Below, in pieces: positions 1 to 4,915 of a DNA stretch of 5,038 nt. The stretch comes from Bacillota bacterium (GTDB taxonomy: Bacteria; Bacillota_E; JAJZYS01; JAILZS01): NCBI GenBank assembly GCA_021817625.1, contig JAKASY010000215.1, forward strand, positions 1 through 5,038, given 5' to 3'. Below the pieces are notes generated by a model. The model searched no databases and was not told the DNA's origin. It saw nothing but the letters and a program-made list of their open reading frames with translations. The translations under genes and the position numbers were made by a program. Positions within the stretch are counted from its first letter, which is position 1; every line of letters begins with the position of its first letter.

Positions 1-410
1 TACTCGGTCTCGTGGATACCGTCTGCTTCGAGTCTACGGGCGCGTCGCAGTACTTCCGCTGGCTGGTCGCGGAACTTCGCCAGGCGGGGACCGTCCTCCC
101 GATACAAGTTCTCGCTGAGGCCGCACAATGCGTCGACCGCATCCATCAACGGGACGCCTCCATCCACATCCCGGTCAGCGACGATCAGGTGTCGCGTGTT
201 AATGCCATTGCCTTAGAGGTCGAGTTGCCGTGGGCAGCCCAAATCGATAACCGGGGCTCCTTTGCCCCTGCGTGCATGGTTCAGCAGGTACGTGATCTTC
301 TGCAAGGCGTCGGCGCCTAATTGGTTCGGCTAATGTTTGTTCTCGAAGTGCACCCTTAGTGCGACATATAGCAAGCAAATTACGGAATACAAGCCCTCGT
401 GGGTTCGAAT
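1..410. mobile_element. Putative right end of a tRNA-integrated element
   Basis: This stretch ends in the T-loop of a tRNA 3' fragment that has no 5' half. Site-specific integration into a tRNA 3' end rebuilds the tRNA at one end of the element and leaves a 3' fragment at the other, so the DNA to the left is probably the element. It is visibly less GC-rich than the right half of the window, and bases 321-392 are the most AT-rich stretch, as is common near att sites. The integrase and the opposite end are not in the window, so element type and size are unknown. The exact crossover point within the fragment is also unknown. Confidence 0.5.
3..320 (+). CDS. Unrecognised protein, C-terminal part (5' end outside window)
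   Basis: The reading frame is open from the window edge to a TAA at 318-320. The first possible start inside the window is the GTG at position 12, but no good ribosome binding site precedes it and the frame continues upstream, so this is most likely the last 105 or so residues of a longer protein. Third codon positions are mostly G or C, which supports real coding. It begins with a beta-strand-like segment (DTVCFESTG) followed by a probable amphipathic helix (residues FRWLVAELRQAG) and ends in VRDLLQGVGA. I do not recognise the family. The strand-helix-strand pattern loosely recalls the RNase H-fold nuclease half of phage terminases, but no catalytic residues can be assigned. It lacks the C-terminal tyrosine-recombinase motifs, so it is not the integrase. 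Its position just before the tRNA fragment makes it the terminal gene of the presumed element. Confidence 0.6.
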   Translation, partial: LGLVDTVCFESTGASQYFRWLVAELRQAGTVLPIQVLAEAAQCVDRIHQRDASIHIPVSDDQVSRVNAIALEVELPWAAQIDNRGSFAPACMVQQVRDLLQGVGA

Positions 411-426
411 CCGACGCCCTCCGCCA
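393..426 (+). tRNA. tRNA 3' fragment (tRNA-Ser type), likely attachment-site scar
   Basis: Reading left to right: end of a variable arm (GCCCTC, 393-398), T-stem 399-403, T-loop TTCGAAT 404-410, T-stem 3' strand 411-415, acceptor 3' strand GCCCTCC 416-422, discriminator G 423 and encoded CCA 424-426. A 5' acceptor strand GGAGGGC, D-arm and anticodon arm are absent from the preceding 100 bases, so the gene is not functional. G73, the CCCTCC acceptor strand and the variable-arm remnant resemble bacterial tRNA-Ser; tRNA-Leu usually has A73. One T-stem pair is mismatched (G401 against G413). The fragment fits the displaced 3' end left when an element integrates into a tRNA gene. An alternative is a decayed tRNA gene that lost its 5' half by another route. 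Confidence 0.75.
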
Positions 427-429
427 AAT

Positions 430-446
430 GCTCTGTAGAGCCTTTT
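430..446 (+). terminator. Short intrinsic-terminator-like hairpin after the tRNA fragment
   Basis: GCTC-TGTA-GAGC forms a 4-bp stem (5 bp if the loop closes to two bases), followed by CC and a four-T run. It starts three bases after the encoded CCA, where a tRNA gene terminator is expected. The stem is short, so strength is doubtful, but its position suggests that the tRNA 3' end and its terminator are both original host sequence. Confidence 0.4.
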
Positions 447-541
447 CTGCCCTCGGTTCCCCTCCGTCGATGCCGCTTGGCGCCCTCCAGGCCGAGGGGC
501 GTTCTTGCTGCAGGACTGTGGATCATTGTCATAGACGCGAT

Positions 542-688
542 TCAGATGGTGTGTCGACGGCCTTCGCGTGGAGGCAGCCGACATAGGACAAACCCTACCA
601 GGAAGGCCAGCACGACGCCGACGACCGCGCCGACCAGCATGTAGGGCCAGGTATATGGCAGGGGGCCGCCAAGTCCCGGCCACTCCAT
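542..688 (-). CDS. Small single-pass membrane protein, 48 aa, unknown function
   Basis: The frame begins at ATG (688-686) and ends at TGA (544-542). The product has a short Pro/Gly/Trp-rich N-terminus (MEWPGLGGPLPYTWPY), one strong transmembrane helix at about residues 17-36 (hydrophobic, rich in Val, Leu and Gly), and a short basic tail (RLPPREGRRHTI). The positive tail predicts that the C-terminus faces the cytoplasm. The start lies 13 bases after the stop of the upstream small gene, with no clear Shine-Dalgarno, so translation may be coupled to that gene. I recognise no family. Hydrophobic pattern and neat placement behind its partner support it more than length does. Confidence 0.55.
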   Translation of the reverse strand: MEWPGLGGPLPYTWPYMLVGAVVGVVLAFLVGFVLCRLPPREGRRHTI

Positions 689-701
689 GGAGCCCGGGTG
701 G

Positions 702-851
702 CTACGGCCGTAGGCCAGTGATCAGCAACCTCCAATGGCGCATGCCCAGGAGGTACCCGGCCAGGATACCAGCGCCGGTGAGAGCTGGCGGCGCGAGGCT
801 GCGCCACCAGTCAGCGAGCCTAGTACCGGTGTCGTTCATCGGGTTCTTCAT
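702..851 (-). CDS. Small single-pass membrane protein, 49 aa, unknown function
   Basis: Start ATG at 851-849 is preceded by an AAAGGA ribosome binding site at 863-858, six bases away; a second ATG lies four codons in. The stop is TAG at 704-702. The product has a polar N-terminus with a WW pair (about residues 15-16), one hydrophobic stretch at about residues 19-37 (Ala, Leu and Gly rich), and a basic end containing MRHWR. Longer versions reading through from further upstream have arginine-rich, non-hydrophobic N-termini and no RBS, so I chose this start. It is followed 13 bases later by another small membrane protein, and the pair is probably one transcript. It diverges from the four-helix membrane protein gene at 1020 across about 170 bases. 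No family recognised. Confidence 0.6.
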   Translation of the reverse strand: MKNPMNDTGTRLADWWRSLAPPALTGAGILAGYLLGMRHWRLLITGLRP

Positions 852-1019
852 GCGGATTCCTTTCGCCCACGCCACGCTGTTTGCGTCTCCCAGCCGTGCC
901 GCCAGCCTTTGCCTCCAACGGGCAACCTGTCGTCCTCGTGCGTCCAACGAAATGCGCTAGCGCCCGCGGTGGTAGCCTTGGTGACACGCGCGAGGCCCTT
1001 GCCGAGGGGGGGTTAGTGC

Positions 1020-1400
1020 TTGGATCGTAAGCCGCGGTGGTTGCGAGCTTACTTCGCTGGGCTGGCTGTCTTTCTCACCTTCGTCATGGGTGGTGGCGTG
1101 GCGCTGCTCCTGTATGGTGGCGCAGCACTCTCGTGGGTTGCGGTCATGGGCGGCTTGTTCGCGGTTAGCCTGGGCTTCCTGGCGCTGACGTACAAAGCCG
1201 CCGACAAGGCGGTGCGGCAGCCTCGGCCGAAGGCGCAGTGGACGCCTGCCCGCAAGCGCCTCGTGGTCGTGGCCCTTGCACTACTTGTTGCGGCAGGTGT
1301 CGCCCTCTTTGTGTTGCCGCCGTTCTGGCAACCGGTCGTTACGGGAGGCGGCTTCATCGTGTTCGCTGTCATGGCGTTCCTGGCGCGACGCCTCCCGTGA
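1020..1400 (+). CDS. Four-helix membrane protein, 126 aa, unknown function
   Basis: Starts at TTG 1020-1022, seven bases after a purine-rich GAGGGGGGG stretch (1004-1012). An in-frame TAG at 1014 rules out a longer form. Four transmembrane helices are visible at about residues 10-32, 36-57, 81-100 and 104-121. A basic, proline-containing loop (about 59-80, with several Lys/Arg) separates two helical hairpins. The N-terminus (MDRKPRWLR) and the C-terminus (ARRLP) are both basic, so by the positive-inside rule both ends and the central loop face the cytoplasm. I see no charged residues inside the helices and no Cys or His motif that would suggest a transporter or enzyme. The two-hairpin arrangement could be an old duplication, but similarity between halves is weak. 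It diverges from the small membrane gene pair. The family is not recognised. Confidence 0.75.
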   Translation: MDRKPRWLRAYFAGLAVFLTFVMGGGVALLLYGGAALSWVAVMGGLFAVSLGFLALTYKAADKAVRQPRPKAQWTPARKRLVVVALALLVAAGVALFVLPPFWQPVVTGGGFIVFAVMAFLARRLP

Positions 1401-1484
1401 GCCTTGTGCTTCAGGATGGCCGCGCCGTCCTTCGCCTCGCGGCTGTCAGTCTCGTCAAGCCCTCCAACGGTCCCACGCGCCCAT

Positions 1485-1532
1485 GTGCGGTTCGCACGTC
1501 CCAAAAAGCCTGGTGCGTGTGCGATCCGCACA
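1485..1532. promoter_or_regulatory. Two matching inverted repeats, possible operator pair
   Basis: GTGCG-GTT-CGCAC lies at 1485-1497 and GTGCG-ATC-CGCAC at 1519-1531; the second extends by one more pair (T1518/A1532). Their centres are 34 bases apart, with an A-rich stretch (CCAAAAAG) between them. They sit 84 bases upstream of the 63-aa gene and within the gene-free stretch after the four-helix protein. Paired dyads of this size are typical of binding sites for dimeric repressors, but no convincing -35/-10 pair is visible, and hairpins in RNA are an alternative reading. Confidence 0.35.
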
Positions 1533-1601
1533 GGCGGTAGAGTCATGTGTTCAGGGGCAGCGGCCCACCGGCGTGTCGGTGCGTGGATCGCTCCCGGCTC
1601 C

Positions 1602-1608
1602 AGGAGGG
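1602..1608 (+). promoter_or_regulatory. Strong ribosome binding site for the 63-aa gene
   Basis: AGGAGGG matches the anti-Shine-Dalgarno very well and lies seven to eight bases before the GTG at 1616. It decides the start of a frame that is otherwise open further upstream from 1547. Confidence 0.7.
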
Positions 1609-1615
1609 ATCGACC

Positions 1616-1807
1616 GTGTGGGTGCCGCCACCCGTATCCCAGGAGAGCTACGACATCGGCAAGGCTCTGCAGCAGGACAGGGAGACCGGAATCGAGCACC
1701 GCGAAGAGTTGCGAGAGGCGCGCGGCGAAACGGCGCGCCCTGCCGGGCGGCTGTGGGCCCGGGTAGAGGTATGGGTGAAGGCGAGGCTGAGCCGGCCAGG
1801 ACGCTAG
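1616..1807 (+). CDS. Small charged soluble protein, 63 aa, unknown function
   Basis: Starts at GTG 1616 behind a strong AGGAGGG site and stops at TAG 1805-1807. The frame is open upstream to 1547, but those extra residues have no RBS. The product is hydrophilic with no membrane segment. After an N-terminal WVPPPVSQES stretch it has a Glu/Arg-rich, probably helical region (about residues 12-40, containing HREELREARGE) and a Trp-containing amphipathic C-terminal segment (about 46-60) ending in basic residues. About four-fifths of third codon positions are G or C. I recognise no domain. The alternating acidic and basic helix suggests a small coiled-coil or binding protein, but that is only a guess. 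It stands alone, with no co-directional gene close behind it. Confidence 0.6.
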   Translation: MWVPPPVSQESYDIGKALQQDRETGIEHREELREARGETARPAGRLWARVEVWVKARLSRPGR

Positions 1808-2091
1808 GCCGCGGTTGTCAGCCCGGAGCGCCGCCGGGCGCGCGCGAACTGGGAGACGCCGCCTGCCGCAGAACGCAGGGTACGGCTGCGCGTGGGACGG
1901 GTACCTTCAGCCGTCATGGGCGCGCGGGCGCTCCAGGGGCGATCGACCGCTTCGGGCGCGCGTAGGCGGCCCGCGGGAGGCCGGCCGACACCACTCCCGG
2001 CGGGGTCCTGGCCTTCACCGCTGTAGCTCGCGTGCAAGGGCGGCAAGGTCGCGGGAGAAGGGGCCCGACGTCGGCCGCCGCCGACCGGCGG
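1808..2091. other. Intergenic stretch without a supportable gene
   Basis: The frames here are open only because of high GC; their translations are Arg/Ala/Gly/Pro rich, with no RBS-supported start and no domain. It separates the 63-aa gene from the 3' end of the FUSC pseudogene, so the two transcription units converge here. A 14-base palindrome (CCGCCGACCGGCGG, 2078-2091) abuts the pseudogene stop; it has no T-run. Confidence 0.5.
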
Positions 2092-3720
2092 TCAGGCGGG
2101 CGCCGCAGCCATGGCCGCCAGCTCATCGAGCAGCTCCGCCACCGCCTCGGGCGGCCTTGCGCCGTCCAGGCCGGCCATGAGCCCACGCGCGGCCGCCGCC
2201 ACGCGATAGCCCAGACGCGTCGCGGCCGTGACCGCCGGCCACAGGCGCGACGCCCTCGCCGACGGCGACAGCTCGCTCATGGCGTCCTCGGCGGTGCGGA
2301 ACAGGCGGGCCGCGGCGGCCTCGACCGGACGGGCAGCCGCGACTGTCGGCTCCCCGCCCGCCAGCGACCGCGCGAGCCTTGCCTCCGCGCGCAGCAGGGC
2401 GGCGAGCCGGGCCGGTAGACGCGCGGATGAGGCGCGCGACCAGAGGAGGAAGATGGCGGCCCCGGCCAGGGCCACGCCCAGGACCGTGCCGCCCAGGCGC
2501 GAGAGGGCCAGGCCCGGCGCGGCCGCGCAGCTGGCCGTGTGGATGATGAGGAGCGCGAAGGCGGTCATGGACACGACGGCGAGCCCGTAGTTCTTGACCA
2601 TCAGGGCGCGCATGGCGGCCCGCAGGACGACCACGAGCGCGAAGGCGACGGCGGTGCTGGGGTGGAGGACGGCAATCAGGCCCCCGGCCAGGAGCACGCC
2701 GCCGATCGTGCCGATGACGCGCTCGATGGCGCGCCGGGTGAGCATGTCCACGGTGTGGCCCTGGAGCACCGCGGCAGCCGTGAGCGGCAGCCAGTACGGG
2801 TGGCGGGCTCCCCAGCAGGTGGGCGAGCACGGGGGCCAGGCCGACGACGAGCCCCGTGCGCATGGCGGCGTGCACAAGGAATGGCGGGATGACGTCGGTC
2901 GGGGGTAGGGCGGCCGGGTCGCGCTCCGGCCCCACGGCGGCCTCGACCGGCCCTGCCGCGGCCCTGCCGGCGTCACGCGCGAGGTCTGCGAAGCGTCGAG
3001 CCAGGGGGCCCGGACCGCTCGGCCGGCGGCGTGCCCGGCCCGCGCCCTGCCCACGCTGTCGCCGACGCGGCGCAGGTAGGCGCTCCAGGCATGCGCGGCG
3101 CGCCCAGGGACTTCGTCCTCGCCCGCCGCTGCCGCCCAGAACAGACGGACCGCGCCCGCCGCCAAGGTGCGGAGGCGGCCCGTCGCGCTCGCCGCGGCGG
3201 CATGCGCCGACCGCGCGGCGCCGGCGGCGGCGTGCTCGGCCGCGATCGCCTCGTCGCCCGGACCGGCGACGACGAACCTCGCGAGGGCGGCGTTGGCGCT
3301 GGCCACGGCATGCTCGCGCGGCGCCGACGGCCGCACGAGAGCCCCCGCCATGCCGACGATCCAGGCGACGGCACCGCCGATGAGGGCGAAGGCGACGCGC
3401 GCGGGCACGTGACTGGGCGCGGCCGCGCTCACGCAGGCGACGAGGATGAACATGAAGCCGGCCGGCAGGGGCAGGCGGAACAGGCCCGCCAGGTACGTGG
3501 CGGCGAACGCCGTGAGCGCGAAGGTGGCGGCGCCGGCGGCGGACGCGAGCGCGAGGCCGCGCGCGACCGCCGCGAGGATGCCCGCGCGCGCCCGGTACGG
3601 CTGGTCGGAGAGGTAGAACGAGGTGAACGCGCCGAGGAGGGCCCAGGTGCCCCACTGCGCGTGGCCCAAAGCGAGGCCGAGCGCGAGCGCGGCCGACGTC
3701 GGGACCGCCGTGCCCCAGAC
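2092..3720 (-). pseudogene. FUSC-family membrane transporter, frameshifted (pseudogene)
   Basis: FUSC (fusaric acid resistance/AaeB-like) proteins are inner-membrane proteins linked to efflux of aromatic acids and similar compounds. Two hydrophobic blocks are visible: an N-terminal block with WGTWALLGAF and several helices (3720 to about 3330), and a C-terminal FUSC block with the hallmark HPYWLPLTAAAVLQ followed by RRAIERVIGTIGG (about 2805-2440). Ala-rich helical soluble segments follow each block; the stop is TGA at 2094-2092. Homology moves between frames. A one-base deletion in the C-run near 3004-3008 shifts it out, and a one-base insertion near 2801-2807 shifts it back. The middle segment (RRFADLARDAG through FLVHAAMRTGLVVGLAP and HLLG) is therefore only readable in the other frame. 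An in-frame TAG at 3729-3727 precedes the first helix, and the only late start is TTG at 3669. Sequencing error in GC-rich homopolymers is an alternative for the indels. Family assignment is firm; pseudogene status is likely. Confidence 0.8.
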
Positions 3721-3901
3721 CTTGGACTACGGCACCGGCGTCGAGGCGAACGCAAGGCTTGCGTTGACCACCGCCTTTCCAGGCGACGGTGCTCCGGATC
3801 CCTGTGCCTGGCTTGCCGTAGCCCACACCTCCCCGCGGCCGCGGCCGCGCTTCGCCTCCTAGCGTCTCGATCCAGCGCCGGTGCCGTCCTCACGGGCCAG
3901 C

Positions 3902-3940
3902 CTAAGGAAACTGCGCGGCGTCTCTAAGCGGGCGCTAAGG
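3902..3940 (+). promoter_or_regulatory. Phased CTAAG direct repeats, possible regulator site
   Basis: CTAAG occurs at 3902-3906, 3924-3928 and 3935-3939, with start-to-start spacings of 22 and 11 bases, about two and one helical turns. The first and third copies extend to CTAAGG. Eleven-base direct repeats are the typical binding arrangement of OmpR/PhoB-type response regulators. They lie 130-170 bases upstream of the foldase start and could serve either divergent gene. The motif is short and no promoter is visible beside it, so chance is possible. Confidence 0.3.
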
Positions 3941-4056
3941 TTCGCGTGCCACGATCAGGGCGGCCACGGTCGCACGGGTGCCCGAGACGTGTCGCGCCGC
4001 GCGGGGAGCGGCGGAGGCGGGTGGGCGCCAGCCCCACCGCATTTGGGCGTGGCGAG

Positions 4057-4061
4057 AGGAG
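4057..4061 (+). promoter_or_regulatory. Ribosome binding site that fixes the foldase start
   Basis: AGGAG within GCGAGAGGAGATG lies eight bases before the TTG at 4070. It favours that start over the earlier in-frame TTG at 4043 and GTG at 4049 and over the far upstream ATG at 3881, none of which has an RBS. Confidence 0.65.
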
Positions 4062-4069
4062 ATGCGCAC

Positions 4070-4786
4070 TTGCCGGGTCAGCATCGGCCGGCGTCCCGGA
4101 CGCCGGCGCGCCGCGGTGCGTTCAGCGTCGGCACGGCGCTTGCGGGCGCCCTTGGCGGGGCCATCGTCGTGGGGGCGGTCTGGGGTCTGACCAGCGCCAT
4201 CCAGGCGGCGCCCGCCGCGGCGGAGGCGAGCGTGAACGGCACGACGATCACGCGCGTAACCCTGCAGAAGACCCTGTTCGACAAATACGGCCGCCAGGTG
4301 CTAGAGACCATGATCGACAACGAGCTGGTCTCGGACGCCGCCACGGACCAGCACGTCACCGCGAGCGCGAGCGCCATCCAGAGCGCACAGGCCCAGATCG
4401 AGTCGGCGTACGGCATCACCACGCCCGCCGAGCTCACCTCGTTCCTGCAGTCGAACGGCCTGACCGACGCGCAGTTCCAGGCGATCCTCAAGAACCAGGT
4501 GCTCGAGCAGGAGCTGGCCGCGAACACCGTCAAGGTCACGGACGCGGAGGTTGAGGCTTACTACAAGGCGCACCAGGCGAGCTTCACGGCCAAGGGGGCA
4601 AAGGCGGCCCTGCCGCTCGACCAGGTACGCAGCCAGATCGTGGGCGACATCAAGCAGTCCAAGGCCCCCTCCGCCGCGACCTTGCTCGCCAGCCTGGCGA
4701 AGCGGTACCGCCTGGCCATCCTCGACAGCCAGTACAAGAGCCTTCTCACCGCGATCGAGGGAAGCTCCGCCAAGAGCGGCGGCTAG
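4070..4786 (+). CDS. Membrane-anchored SurA/PrsA-like chaperone lacking the parvulin domain
   Basis: Start TTG 4070 is chosen from the AGGAG eight bases upstream; it gives 238 aa. A basic N-terminus (residues 1-17, several Arg) is followed by one transmembrane segment (about 18-40), so the protein is anchored with its body outside the membrane. There is no lipobox Cys, unlike classical PrsA. Residues 54-172 match the SurA/PrsA N-terminal chaperone domain: VNGTTITR, then YGRQVLETMIDNELV, an acid-rich helix pair, SNGLTDAQFQ and VKVTDAEVEAYYKAHQASF. In PrsA a parvulin-type prolyl isomerase domain of about 90 residues comes next. Here the sequence goes directly to the terminal helix (PLDQVRSQIVGDIKQ) and a final strand region (YRLAILDSQYKSL). 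It therefore probably holds or delivers unfolded secreted proteins but does not isomerise prolines. The next gene, 129 bases downstream, has its own RBS. Family assignment is firm; client proteins are unknown. Confidence 0.85.
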   Translation: MPGQHRPASRTPARRGAFSVGTALAGALGGAIVVGAVWGLTSAIQAAPAAAEASVNGTTITRVTLQKTLFDKYGRQVLETMIDNELVSDAATDQHVTASASAIQSAQAQIESAYGITTPAELTSFLQSNGLTDAQFQAILKNQVLEQELAANTVKVTDAEVEAYYKAHQASFTAKGAKAALPLDQVRSQIVGDIKQSKAPSAATLLASLAKRYRLAILDSQYKSLLTAIEGSSAKSGG

Positions 4787-4915
4787 CGGCGTCCGCAGCG
4801 ACCCTGCGCGGCGACGCGCCCCGCGCCCGTCGGCAGGGAACTTGCCGGCCGTCTCCCGAACCACCGACGCAGGACGGCATCGCACCGCCGCAGTCGTCGG
4901 CAAGGAGGCGGCCCA

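Larger units (their letters stand above)
3730..4069. other. Divergent intergenic region between FUSC pseudogene and foldase gene
   Basis: No gene is supportable here. The frames upstream of the foldase start at 4070 encode Arg/Gly/Pro-rich sequence unlike a signal peptide. The region holds a perfect 16-base palindrome made of GCGGCC units (3834-3849) and three CTAAG motifs at 3902, 3924 and 3935. A TTGACC at 3764-3769 resembles a -35 box, but no matching -10 follows at the right distance. Confidence 0.45.

Noticed and set aside
450..498. CCCTCGG/CCGAGGG inverted repeat after the tRNA fragment
   Set aside because: The loop is about 35 bases with no further pairing and there is no T-run, so it is not a convincing terminator.
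330..683. Minus-strand 117-codon open frame crossing the tRNA fragment
   Set aside because: Its GGRRIRTHEG segment is the classic artefact of translating a tRNA 3' end backwards; the rest has no domain and no RBS.
1049..1699. Minus-strand 216-codon frame
   Set aside because: It is antisense to the four-helix membrane protein and the 63-aa gene; its Thr/Ala/Arg-rich translation has no domain.
1276..1965. Plus-strand 229-codon frame
   Set aside because: It is an out-of-frame shadow over two better-supported genes, with Arg/Gly/Ser-rich sequence and no RBS.
2078..2091. CCGCCGACCGGCGG palindrome next to the FUSC stop as a terminator
   Set aside because: A strong GC dyad but no T-run follows on the minus strand, and such dyads are common at this GC content.
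3031..3927. Plus-strand 298-codon frame
   Set aside because: Antisense to the FUSC pseudogene, which has clear family motifs; the translation is Arg/Gly/Ala-rich low complexity caused by GC content.
3881..4069. N-terminal extension of the foldase from ATG 3881
   Set aside because: The 63 extra residues are Arg/Gly-rich with no RBS, and would push the membrane anchor to about residue 80; TTG 4070 has a good RBS.
4787..4915. Riboswitch or T-box leader before the aminotransferase
   Set aside because: The gap contains some short GC inverted repeats (for example CGGCA/TGCCG at 4831-4847) but no T-box core, specifier stem or terminator is recognisable.
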